Source: Gordonia zhenghanii
Lineage (GTDB): Bacteria; Actinomycetota; Actinomycetes; Mycobacteriales; Mycobacteriaceae
Direction: 5' to 3'
Assembly (NCBI RefSeq): GCF_021738965.1
Contig: NZ_JAKKOQ010000006.1
Location: 186,001 to 250,000 of the forward strand
DNA length: 64,000 nucleotides
A program made the translations under genes and the position numbers. Under the pieces are notes generated by a model. The model ran no database searches. It worked only from the letters and a program-made list of their open reading frames with translations, and was not told where the DNA came from. This document shows positions 44,813 through 52,858 of this stretch, one piece after another (position 1 is the first letter of the stretch; each line of letters opens with the position of its first letter).

Positions 44813-45568
44813 TCAGGGCTGGCCGCCGTCGACGGTGAGCATCGACCCGGTCGTATACGAACTGGCGTCGCTCGCCAGGTAGAGGGCGGCTCCGGTGATC
44901 TCCGTGGGATCGCCGCCTCGGCCGAGCGCGAATGTCTGGGCTCGCTGAGCGAACGCATCGGCGTCCCACGACTTGCTCACGTCGGTGAGGAAGGTGCCCG
45001 CGATGATCGCGTTGACGCGGACGTCGGGACCCAACGCGTGCGCCAATGCGACTGTCATCGCGTTCAGGCCGGCCTTCGCCGCCGCGTAGGGGAGGGTGTG
45101 CGGACGAGGGCGCTCGGACGCTCGGCTGCTGATACTGATGATCGAACCACCGCCCTGGGTCGCCATCTGTTGTCCTGCTGCGATCGACAGCGCGAACGGG
45201 CCCTTCAGGTTGACGTCGAATACCTTGTCCCACAGCGCTTCGCTGATCGTCTCGACTCCGTCGTACAACGGCGACATGCCTGCGTTGTTGATCAGGATGT
45301 CCAGTCGCCCGAACTCCTTCACAATCGCATCGACAGTCGGCTCGGCGTCGTCCCAGTTGCCGACGTGGTACGCCAGCGGCAATGCACGGCGGCCCGTCGA
45401 CGCGCGTACCTCCTGCGCTGCGACCTCGCACGCGTCGAGTTTGCGGCTCGCGATCACCACGTCGGCGCCTGCCTCGGCGAGCGCCTGGACCATCGCGCGA
45501 CCGAGGCCGCGGCTGCCGCCGGTGACCAGGGCGACCTTGCCGGTCAAGTCGTAGCTGGTTGCGGACAT
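44813..45568 (-). CDS. Short-chain dehydrogenase/reductase
   Basis: The 251-aa classical SDR has TGGSRGLGRA near residues 16-25, NNAGMS near 93, catalytic Ser in SISSRAS, Tyr/Lys in PYAAAKAG and the ending TGSMLTVDGGQP. Unlike the SDRs at 24649, 43202 and 59734 it lacks the PEDLDET insertion and should use free NAD(P). It lies between a MenB/BadI-like hydrolase and a MaoC protein, so it probably oxidises a 3-hydroxyacyl-CoA to the 3-keto form or acts on a ring alcohol. Confidence 0.9.
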   Translation of the reverse strand: MSATSYDLTGKVALVTGGSRGLGRAMVQALAEAGADVVIASRKLDACEVAAQEVRASTGRRALPLAYHVGNWDDAEPTVDAIVKEFGRLDILINNAGMSPLYDGVETISEALWDKVFDVNLKGPFALSIAAGQQMATQGGGSIISISSRASERPRPHTLPYAAAKAGLNAMTVALAHALGPDVRVNAIIAGTFLTDVSKSWDADAFAQRAQTFALGRGGDPTEITGAALYLASDASSYTTGSMLTVDGGQP

Positions 45569-45638
45569 GTAGGTCTCACACTCCTGTTGCTCAGGTGGGA
45601 AGGGGCTCTGGACGTGGGTGGGCTACTGGTCACGGCAC

Positions 45639-46418
45639 CTACTGGTCGCGGGGCCGCGGAGGCGGCGGGAACTCGGGCGCCCGTCCTGCTAGGAACGCGC
45701 CCGCGCCCTCGACCATGTCGGGGCTGCCGATGGCCTGCAGGAGCATGCCCAGGCCGTTGCGCATCGAGTCCTGCGCGTTGTTCCAGTACAGATTGCTGCT
45801 CAGCTTCGTGATCTCCAGATACCGAGGACTGAGCGCCTTGATCTCGTCGATCCACTCGCCGACGCGCGCCGTCAACTGGTCGCCGGGCACGACCTCGTTG
45901 ATCAGGCCGAGATCGAGTGCCTGTTGCGCGGTGTAGCGCCGGCACAGCATCGCCATCTCCTTGGCGCGCTTCTCGCCGATCTGAATCGGCAGGATGTTCG
46001 TCGCGCCGAGCACGGGTGACGAGCCGACGCGCGGCCCGGTCTGGCCGAAGGTCGCCTTCTCGGCCGCGATCGCGAAATCACACGCGATCACCAACTCGTT
46101 TCCACCGCCTGCCGCTGCACCGTTCACGGCAGCGATCACCGGACGTGGGCAGCTGCGGATCGCGTCGCACACCTGCAGTGATGCGGTGAAGAGCTCACGC
46201 AGCAGCGCCGGATCCGGATCGTCGAGTTGATTGAGGGCACCGCCGGCGCAGAAACCCCGGCCCGCGCCGGTCAAGACGACGGCGTAGGCGTCCGACGCCG
46301 ATCCGAACGCGTCGATCATGGCCCGAGCCATATCGATGTCATACGCGTTCAACCGTTCGGGTCGATCGAGCTCGACCCAGACGACGTCGTCTTCTCGAGT
46401 CACGTTCACACCGCTCAT
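45639..46418 (-). CDS. MenB/BadI-like crotonase-family protein (possible ring-opening hydrolase)
   Basis: The 259-aa protein has FCAGGALNQL (oxyanion loop), AAAGGGNELVIACDFAIA, and then FGQTGPRVGSSPVLGATN and MAMLCRRYTAQQALDLGLINEVVP. The TGPxVGS and LCRxYxAQQALDxGLxN blocks are typical of MenB and of BadI, which cleaves the ring of 2-ketocyclohexane-carboxyl-CoA by hydrolysis; the second catalytic Glu of hydratases is absent, as in that group. In an operon with P450, SDR and MaoC but no menaquinone genes, ring opening by a reverse-Dieckmann reaction is the best guess. Confidence 0.83.
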   Translation of the reverse strand: MSGVNVTREDDVVWVELDRPERLNAYDIDMARAMIDAFGSASDAYAVVLTGAGRGFCAGGALNQLDDPDPALLRELFTASLQVCDAIRSCPRPVIAAVNGAAAGGGNELVIACDFAIAAEKATFGQTGPRVGSSPVLGATNILPIQIGEKRAKEMAMLCRRYTAQQALDLGLINEVVPGDQLTARVGEWIDEIKALSPRYLEITKLSSNLYWNNAQDSMRNGLGMLLQAIGSPDMVEGAGAFLAGRAPEFPPPPRPRDQ

Positions 46419-46466
46419 GGGCGTGCCTCCTTCGTATAGCGATCACCGTGCGCGGATCGGATGATG

Positions 46467-47645
46467 TCAGGCATGGGCGGACACGAACTCTGCTGCCGAC
46501 GTTCCGACCGCAGTCCGTGCGGCGATGACGTCGCGCGGACGGTCGACGCCGAGCCAGGCCGAGAGCGTGCCGTCCGGTGCAGTCCACCTGGCGGTGTCGA
46601 GGTCCCCGTCGTCGGAGGTCGTGATCGCCACCGTGTCGTCGGGGCCGTGCTTGCCGACGTACTGAATCTTGTGGCCGAACTGGTCAGACCAGAAGTACGG
46701 CACCGGGTCGAAGGCCAGGGCCTCGCCGATCAGTGCGAGCGCCGCGGTCGTCGCCGCACCGCCGGCATCATCCCAATGCTCCACGGCAGCATGCTGATTC
46801 GTTTTCGGAGACCACCGTTGGGCGACGTCGCCGAGCGCGACGACACCGGGTACGTCGGTTCGGCAGTACTCGTCGGTGAGGACGCCGCGGTCGATCGTCA
46901 GGCCTGAGCCGTCCAGCCAGCCGATCGCCGGCCGCACACCGATCCCGGTGACGACCACGTCCGCCGGAACCACGGTGCCGTCGGTGAGGACGACGCCCTC
47001 GCCGCTCACCTCCCGGACTGACGTGCCACATCGCAGGTCGACGCCGGACCACCACGGCAGAAGACGGTCAGCCACGTCTACACCGAGCGCGTTCGACAGT
47101 GGGGCCTCGGAGTATTCGAGGCACGTGACCTCGCACCCGTGGGACATGGCTGCCGTTGCGACCTCTGCTCCGATCCAGCTGGCGCCGATGATGACGACGC
47201 GGGCTCCGGGCGTCAGTCGGTCACGGAGGGCCAACGCGTCGTCGATCGTTCGAAGCGTGAGCTGCTCGCCGTCGCCCGGAAGTCGGATCGGGTCCGCTCC
47301 CGTCGCGATGACCAGGCCGTCGAACGGGAGGTCGCCGCGGTCGGTGTGCAGTACGCGCGCCTGAGTGTCGGCGCCGGTCGCGACTCGTCCGGTGTGGACG
47401 GTGACGTCGAGCTTGGTCGGGTCGAACGGCAGGGCCGTGCTGTCCTTGACGCCGAACAGCACGTCCTTCGACAGTGGCGGACGGTCGTACGGCAGATGCT
47501 CCTCGGCGGCGACGATGTCGATCGCTCCGGTGAACTTCTTGCGGCGCAGCGTCGACACGATGCGGGCCGTCGCAAGTCCGCCGCCGACGACCACGACGCG
47601 GCCGTCGAGCTGAACGGCGCCAGCGGTCTCGTTCACTGTGCTCAT
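46467..47645 (-). CDS. FAD-dependent ferredoxin reductase
   Basis: The 392-aa protein has FAD-binding VVVGGGLATA near residues 18-27, LPYDRPPLSKDVL near 50, the NADH-binding VVIIGASWIGAEVA near 150, and ALGDVAQ near 285. This is the BphA4/putidaredoxin-reductase type that passes electrons from NADH to a ferredoxin. It overlaps the P450 stop (TGATG) and is divergent from a ferredoxin gene at 49078, so P450, ferredoxin and reductase form one class I P450 system. It may also serve CYP51 and its ferredoxin, which lack a local reductase. Confidence 0.92.
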   Translation of the reverse strand: MSTVNETAGAVQLDGRVVVVGGGLATARIVSTLRRKKFTGAIDIVAAEEHLPYDRPPLSKDVLFGVKDSTALPFDPTKLDVTVHTGRVATGADTQARVLHTDRGDLPFDGLVIATGADPIRLPGDGEQLTLRTIDDALALRDRLTPGARVVIIGASWIGAEVATAAMSHGCEVTCLEYSEAPLSNALGVDVADRLLPWWSGVDLRCGTSVREVSGEGVVLTDGTVVPADVVVTGIGVRPAIGWLDGSGLTIDRGVLTDEYCRTDVPGVVALGDVAQRWSPKTNQHAAVEHWDDAGGAATTAALALIGEALAFDPVPYFWSDQFGHKIQYVGKHGPDDTVAITTSDDGDLDTARWTAPDGTLSAWLGVDRPRDVIAARTAVGTSAAEFVSAHA

Positions 47646-48913
47646 CAGGCCTTCGTGTAGTGCTCGGCGAACAGCGGGGTGTCGCCCAGACGTCGCTCGC
47701 CCGGGGTGAAGGTGACCGGGATCGAGTGGAAGCCCGCGTTGGTCCCCTGGTCCGGGTACGTGACGACGTTGTCCATGTCGACGACGTAGTCGCCCATTCG
47801 CTCGAAGACCTGGGTGAAGATCTCGCGGGCGAGTCCCTTCGCGATGTAGAGGCCTGCACACCGGTGTACGCCGACGCCGAACGCGATGTGGCGGTTGGGC
47901 CAGCGCGTGATGTCGACCTCGTCGGGGTCGGTGAACTGCTCGGCGTCGCGATTGGCCGAGGCCCACGACAGGAGTGCGCGGTCGCCCTTCTGGACGGGGC
48001 AGCCGTGGAACTCGGCATCGTCCATGATGGTCCGGCCTAGCGCCTGGGTCGGTGAGAACACGCGGAGGAACTCCTCCATCGCGACGTCGATCATCGACGG
48101 GTTCTCGATGAGCTGCGCGCGCTCGTCCGGGTGCTGGTACAGCCACACCAGGGATTGGGTCACCAATGACGCGGTGGTGCCGACTCCGCCGGAGATGACC
48201 AGCTCGAGGATCGAGTAGATCTCGTCGTCGGTCATCTTCTCGCCGTTGATCTCGGCGTCGATGAAGTAGCTCGTGGTGTCGTCCGCGGGATTCTCGCGGC
48301 GGTGGCGGATGTGCTCGCGGACAGTCGCCTCGACCCAGGGGACGGACACCTCGGCTGCGTGCTTGTACTCGGGCGAGCCCGGAGCCGCGGACACCAAGGT
48401 GTGCATCGCGTCGACGTACACCTGGTACTCGGCGGGGTCGAGGCCCAACCAGTCGATGACGACCATGGCCGGGACGCCGGCGACGATCGCCAGATCGGCT
48501 TCGCCGGTCTCGATCACCGAGTCGAGGATGCCCGTCACGTAGTGCTTGATCATGGGCTCGAGCTTCTCAGCGGCCTTCGGCGCAGTGACCTTATTGATCA
48601 GCTTGCGGTACGGAGCCGAGTTCGGCGGATCGATCTCGATCGGGATGTGGAACTCGGTCGGAGCCTTGGGAATCGTGACTGCGAGGCCGGGGCCGCCGTA
48701 CTCGTCGTGGCGCGCGGAGGAGAACAGGTCGTCATCGCGCGAAGCCTCGTAGACCGATGCGTAATCTGACAACACCCAGTAGCCGCCGTGCGTCTCGGTC
48801 CACGCGACTGGGGTCTCTTCACGCAGGTTTCGGTAAATGGCCACATGGTTCTGTGTGTGCTCGCTTGAATGGTGATCGAACTGGGTAACCGGGCAGCGGC
48901 GCTCGTTGGTCAC
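47645..48913 (-). CDS. Cytochrome P450 of the ferredoxin/reductase system
   Basis: The 422-aa P450 has the I-helix LVISGGVGTTA (the usual acidic Thr pair retained), ExxR in MEEFLRVF, RDAEQF after SWASANRD, and the haem loop FGVGVHRCAGLYIA. I prefer GTG 48913: the preceding AAGGAG is a good ribosome site, whereas ATG 48928 has none and includes that AAGGAG within its first codons. The protein is soluble. It would hydroxylate the starting compound, giving the alcohol for the mycofactocin-type dehydrogenases. The promoter carries the perfect ACTAT-GATA-ATAGT repeat. Confidence 0.93.
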   Translation of the reverse strand: MTNERRCPVTQFDHHSSEHTQNHVAIYRNLREETPVAWTETHGGYWVLSDYASVYEASRDDDLFSSARHDEYGGPGLAVTIPKAPTEFHIPIEIDPPNSAPYRKLINKVTAPKAAEKLEPMIKHYVTGILDSVIETGEADLAIVAGVPAMVVIDWLGLDPAEYQVYVDAMHTLVSAAPGSPEYKHAAEVSVPWVEATVREHIRHRRENPADDTTSYFIDAEINGEKMTDDEIYSILELVISGGVGTTASLVTQSLVWLYQHPDERAQLIENPSMIDVAMEEFLRVFSPTQALGRTIMDDAEFHGCPVQKGDRALLSWASANRDAEQFTDPDEVDITRWPNRHIAFGVGVHRCAGLYIAKGLAREIFTQVFERMGDYVVDMDNVVTYPDQGTNAGFHSIPVTFTPGERRLGDTPLFAEHYTKA

Positions 48914-48931
48914 AGTGCTCTCCTTCATGTG

Positions 48932-48960
48932 TGCCGTCTCACTTATACTATGATAATAGT
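48932..48960. promoter_or_regulatory. Perfect ACTAT-N4-ATAGT operator between P450 and ferredoxin
   Basis: ACTAT-GATA-ATAGT (48947-48960) is a perfect 5-4-5 inverted repeat. On the P450 strand it is followed after a few bases by GAGACGGCA (48940-48932), shared with two other promoters. TTATTACTAG continues the AT-rich region on the other side. Confidence 0.65.
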
Positions 48961-49077
48961 TATTACTAGTTGGACGTCAAGTCGCGGACACTGGCCGGCG
49001 CGAGAATCGTTACCGCCAGCGAGTCGCGCGGGACGATCCCGCTGCTGGTCACAGCTCGTGAGAGAAAGGTTGAGAAG

Positions 49078-49275
49078 ATGAGGATTCAGGCAGATCAGTC
49101 GAAGTGTCAGGGTCACGGCCTGTGCCGGATGTCGGCTCCGGACGTGTACGACACCGACGACGAAGGGCAAGTGGTCGTACGGTTCACCGGCGACATCCCC
49201 GCAGAGTTGGAAGACGGCGCAGCGCTCGGCGTCGAGTCGTGCCCCGAAGTCGCTCTCACGGTCGTAGATGATTAG
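49078..49275 (+). CDS. 3Fe-4S-type ferredoxin of the P450 system
   Basis: The 65-aa protein has C10-QG-H13-GL-C16 and a later Cys-Pro (SCPEVAL), the same non-Cys second position as the CYP51 ferredoxin at 2554. It starts at ATG 49078 after AGAAAGG. It is divergent from the P450 and reductase genes and should carry electrons between those two. The His position suggests a 3Fe-4S cluster or a 4Fe-4S cluster with His ligand; only spectroscopy can decide. Confidence 0.92.
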   Translation: MRIQADQSKCQGHGLCRMSAPDVYDTDDEGQVVVRFTGDIPAELEDGAALGVESCPEVALTVVDD

Positions 49276-49441
49276 TGGGGTATACGGCTAGCGGGATCGA
49301 CCACTAGCAGGACCGACGACCGCTCACTCGACGCGGCCGGGACGAATGCCACTCACAGCCCAGTGGTGTTCGTGCCGGCCGCGTCTCGTGTGCGTCCGGT
49401 ACGTCTCGCACGCTGAACGGGTCCGCCAGTGGATACACGAG

Positions 49442-49481
49442 GAAGGGGCTCCGTCGGACCGATGTCCGGCGGAGCCCCTTC
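49442..49481. terminator. Strong bidirectional hairpin terminator
   Basis: A perfect 12-bp stem GAAGGGGCTCCG/CGGAGCCCCTTC with a 16-base loop is followed by TGTGTTGTT on the plus strand. It lies between the convergent ferredoxin and aldehyde dehydrogenase genes. The 165 bases between the ferredoxin stop and the hairpin hold nothing else I can name. Confidence 0.85.
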
Positions 49482-49518
49482 TGTGTTGTTCAGGCTTCGC
49501 GCGAGAGCGCAGAACCGA

Positions 49519-50955
49519 TCAGTACATCATCAGTTTGGTCTCGAGGAACGCGCTGAGGCCTTCGACGTTGCCCTCACGGCCGATTCCGGACTGCTTGTAG
49601 CCGCCGAACGGCTGAGTGACGCACATGTCCCAGGTGTTGACGCCGATCTGGCCGGTTCGGACTCGGCGCGCGATCGCCTCGGCAGTGGCGTCGTCGGCCG
49701 CGTATACGGCGCCCGACAGGCCGTAGTCGGTGCTGTTGGCGATGTCGACGGCCTCGTCGACCGTGTCGTAGGGGATCACGGCGACGACTGGTCCGAAGAT
49801 CTCTTCGTTGGCGATGCGCATGTCGCGCGTCACGTCGGCGAAGATGGTCGGCTCGACGTAGGCGCCTTCTTCGAGCCCGTCTGGGACGCCGCCGCCGATG
49901 GCGACGCGAGCGCCTTCGCTCTTGCCGACCTCGATGTACTCCAGGACGCGTTCCTGCTGGCGCTTTGCCGCCAGGGGTCCGAGAGCAACGCCCTCCTCAC
50001 GGGGGTCGCCGACCTTGACCTCCTTGTAGGCGGCGACCATCGCGTCGACGAGTTCGTCCTGGCGGGAGCGGGGGACGAGGACTCGGGTCAGCGCGGCGCA
50101 CACCTGCCCCGAGTTGCCGAGGCCACCGAAGACGAGGGTCGGCAGGACCTTCTCCAGCGGGACATCCTCGGTGAGGATGGCTGCCGACTTGCCGCCCAGT
50201 TCCAGGCTGATGTTGCCGATGCGCTCGGCGACCGACGCCATGATCTTGCGTCCGGCCGCTGTGCTGCCGGTGAAGGAGACCTTGTCGACGTCTTTGTGCT
50301 CGATGAGGTACTGCCCGGCTTCGCGGCCGGCCGGGACCACATTGACGACACCGGCAGGAAGGCCTGCGGCCTCGAATGCCTCGGCGAGCATCATGACGCT
50401 GACCGGACCCTCCGGCGCCGGTTTGAACACCGCGGTGCAGCCTGCGGCGAGCGCCGGGCCGAGCTTGAGTGAACCGGTGGCCACCGGACCGTTCCACGGG
50501 ATGATCGTTGCGACGACGCCGACGGGTTCGCGTACGAGCTTTCCGCGGCCGCTCTCGTCCCAGGTGCGCTCCTCTTCGAACTCGAAGCGCTTGTACAGGG
50601 TCGATGCGTCGTCCCACATCTTGCGGGCGTTCTCGTGGAAGGCGGTCGCCACCGCGGCCGGTGCTCCGATCTCGTTTGTGAACGACTCGGCCATCGCCGG
50701 GCTGCGCTTGACGACCTCCTCGCCGACACGCTTGAGGTAACCGGCCCGCTCTTCCGGCGTCATCCGCGGCCACGGGCCGTTGTCGAACGCCTCGCGCGCC
50801 GCGGCGACAGCACGGTCCATATCCGCCTCGGTGGCTTCGGGGACCGTCGCAATGACCTGGTTGTTGATGGGGGAGACGACCTCGATCTTGCGGTCGGTCG
50901 CAGGCTCGACCCACTCGCCGCCGATGAACAGTTTGTCGTAGCTTGGGATTGCCAT
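49519..50955 (-). CDS. Aldehyde dehydrogenase
   Basis: The 478-aa protein has the NAD-binding and catalytic pattern of class 1/2 aldehyde dehydrogenases: IIPWNGP near 153, FTGSTAAGR near 228, catalytic Glu in LELGGKS near 255, catalytic Cys in GNSGQVCAALTR near 289, EEIFGPVV near 387, and PFGGYKQSGIGRE near 453. It oxidises an aldehyde to a carboxylic acid. It lies 55 bases after a Baeyer-Villiger-like gene on the same strand. That order fits a route ketone, ester or lactone, hydroxy acid or alcohol, aldehyde, acid. GAAAGAGGAAA precedes the ATG. Confidence 0.94.
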   Translation of the reverse strand: MAIPSYDKLFIGGEWVEPATDRKIEVVSPINNQVIATVPEATEADMDRAVAAAREAFDNGPWPRMTPEERAGYLKRVGEEVVKRSPAMAESFTNEIGAPAAVATAFHENARKMWDDASTLYKRFEFEEERTWDESGRGKLVREPVGVVATIIPWNGPVATGSLKLGPALAAGCTAVFKPAPEGPVSVMMLAEAFEAAGLPAGVVNVVPAGREAGQYLIEHKDVDKVSFTGSTAAGRKIMASVAERIGNISLELGGKSAAILTEDVPLEKVLPTLVFGGLGNSGQVCAALTRVLVPRSRQDELVDAMVAAYKEVKVGDPREEGVALGPLAAKRQQERVLEYIEVGKSEGARVAIGGGVPDGLEEGAYVEPTIFADVTRDMRIANEEIFGPVVAVIPYDTVDEAVDIANSTDYGLSGAVYAADDATAEAIARRVRTGQIGVNTWDMCVTQPFGGYKQSGIGREGNVEGLSAFLETKLMMY

Positions 50956-51010
50956 GGGATTTCCTCTTTCGGTTCGGTGGAAGTCAGTGCGGATCAGGAG
51001 TCAGGGCGGA

Positions 51011-52636
51011 TCAGGAGAGAGTGAAGCCCTCGTAATTGTTGGCTGCGGATTTGTCGATCGCGTTGCCGTATTCGACGATTCCGGCTGCGTAGGGCATGAA
51101 GATCTGCACCTTGCCGTCGATGTTGGCTCCGCGATACCACGAGCCGGAGTCGCCGTTGGGCCACAGCGTCATTGCAGCGACGTCTTCGACGGTCTGCACC
51201 CACGCCTCCTGCGCGGGCTCCTGTGCCTCGATCGTCGTGTAGCCCTCTTCGCGCATCGTGTCGAGCAGTCGCGAGATCCACTCGACGTGCTGCTCGATGG
51301 CGGTCACCATGTTGGCGAGAACCGACGGGCTGCCGACGCTCGCGACGATGATCATGTTCGGGAACCCGGCGGTGCCGAGCCCCAGGTGTGTCTTGGCGCC
51401 GTCTCGATTCCACGTCTCGGCGAGGCTTCGGCCCTCGGTCCCGCGGATGTCCATCTTGGTGAACGGTCCGGTGAACGCGTCGAAGCCGGTGGCGAGCACC
51501 ATGGTGTCCAGCTCATACTCGGTGCCGTCGGCGAGTCGGAAGCCCTTCTCGGTGAAGGTGTCGAGCGGGCGCTTCTTCACGTCGACGAGGTGGACGTTGT
51601 CGCGGTTGTACGTCTCGTAGTAATCGGTGGCGACGACGGGACGCTTCGCACCGAGCGGATAGCTCTTGGGCTTGAGCGATCCGGCGGTCTCGGGATCGTC
51701 GACGATCTCGTCGATCTTGGTGTGGACGAACTCGGCCACCGCGTCGTTGGCAGCTTGGTCGAACATCAGGTCCGCGAACGATCCGAGGAAGTTGATGCCA
51801 CCGCCCTCCCAGCGTTCCTGGAACGTTGATCGACGCTCCTCGGCATCCACCTCGAACGCGTTCTTAGGGTTGTCGTTGCGGAAGACGCCTGCCGCGTGTG
51901 TCCGGTTGCGGACACGCCGGTCGGGGTAATCGGCCTTGATGCCCTCGAGCTCGCCGTCGTGCAGCGGGCGGTTGCGCGTCGGAATGACGAAGTTCGGCGT
52001 GCGCTGGACGACTGTGAGGTCGCCGACGGTCTCGGCGAGTGCCGGGATCACCTGTGCTCCGGTCGAACCGGTGCCGACCACGCCGACTCGCTGCCCGGTG
52101 AGATGTTCGCCCTCGGGCCAGTCGTAGGTGCGCAGGACGCGGCCTTCGAAGTTGTCGAAGCCGGGGAGGTCGATGTCTTTGGGGACGGACAGGCAACCGA
52201 CCGCCATCAGGAGGTAGCGGGCGCGGTACACGCGGCCGTCCGCGGCGGTCGCCGTCCACAGACCTTGCGACTCGTCCCATTCTGCGCCGGTGAGTGTGGT
52301 GTCGAAGTCGATGTCCTTGCGCAGGTCGAAGCGGTCGGCGACGTGCTTGAGGTAGGCCAGGATGTCGCCCTGCGCTGGGTACTTCTCCGTCCAGTCCCAC
52401 TCCTGCTGCAGATCGTTGTCCCAGCTGTACGAGTAGTCGACGCTCTCGACGTCGCACCGGGCGCCGGGGTAACGGTTCCAGTACCAGGTGCCGCCGACTT
52501 CGGGAGCCTGTTCGACGACGTGGACCCGGTGGCCCTCGGCGCGGAGGCGGTGCAGGAGGTAGAGGCCGGAGAAGCCTGCGCCGACGACGAGGACTTCGTA
52601 ATCGGTGACGGACGTCGTTGCGGGGGTGTCAGGCAT
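51011..52636 (-). CDS. Baeyer-Villiger-like flavin monooxygenase with altered fingerprint
   Basis: The 541-aa protein keeps FAD-binding GAGFSG (19-24), GTWYWNRYPGARCD (49-62), and NADPH-binding GTGSTG near 191. In the Baeyer-Villiger fingerprint the sequence is FEGRVLRTYDWP (163-174): the conserved His is Arg169 (codon 52130-52132, CGC on the coding strand). The rest of the motif, including Phe163, Gly165 and Trp173-Pro, is normal. The His links NADPH binding and domain movement, so activity may be altered. The gene precedes an aldehyde dehydrogenase and has a perfect ACTAT-N4-ATAGT operator upstream. Confidence 0.92.
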   Translation of the reverse strand: MPDTPATTSVTDYEVLVVGAGFSGLYLLHRLRAEGHRVHVVEQAPEVGGTWYWNRYPGARCDVESVDYSYSWDNDLQQEWDWTEKYPAQGDILAYLKHVADRFDLRKDIDFDTTLTGAEWDESQGLWTATAADGRVYRARYLLMAVGCLSVPKDIDLPGFDNFEGRVLRTYDWPEGEHLTGQRVGVVGTGSTGAQVIPALAETVGDLTVVQRTPNFVIPTRNRPLHDGELEGIKADYPDRRVRNRTHAAGVFRNDNPKNAFEVDAEERRSTFQERWEGGGINFLGSFADLMFDQAANDAVAEFVHTKIDEIVDDPETAGSLKPKSYPLGAKRPVVATDYYETYNRDNVHLVDVKKRPLDTFTEKGFRLADGTEYELDTMVLATGFDAFTGPFTKMDIRGTEGRSLAETWNRDGAKTHLGLGTAGFPNMIIVASVGSPSVLANMVTAIEQHVEWISRLLDTMREEGYTTIEAQEPAQEAWVQTVEDVAAMTLWPNGDSGSWYRGANIDGKVQIFMPYAAGIVEYGNAIDKSAANNYEGFTLS

Positions 52637-52719
52637 GGATCGCTGCTCCTAGTTCGGGCGACGACTGTGGCGTCTTGGTTGGGAGGTGTGGGTTACACAA
52701 GACCTGGCTTGTGACGTAA

Positions 52720-52733
52720 ACTATACGCATAGT
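52720..52733. promoter_or_regulatory. Perfect ACTAT-N4-ATAGT operator before the second Baeyer-Villiger gene
   Basis: ACTAT-ACGC-ATAGT is a perfect 5-4-5 inverted repeat with the same half sites as 48947-48960 but a different centre. It is 84 bases from the monooxygenase start and 126 from the SnoaL-like gene on the other strand, so it could control both. Confidence 0.6.
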
Positions 52734-52858
52734 ATGCACCGATTGGGGAGAGGCTAGGGAAATTCTCGGCTCCTTTGCGTGGATTCTCAATCGCGTGACG
52801 CATGGCGCATTCTATGAATATGATTGCAAGGAACACTCCGTTCATCGAAGGGAAGCAG

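Noticed and set aside
44058-44882. Open frame of 274 codons across the repeat cluster and MaoC gene
   Set aside because: Its first part is only translated repeat and the remainder is antisense to MaoC.
49429-50472. Plus-strand open frame of 347 codons opposite the aldehyde dehydrogenase
   Set aside because: The opposite frame carries the full aldehyde dehydrogenase motifs; this frame starts inside a terminator hairpin and has no motif.
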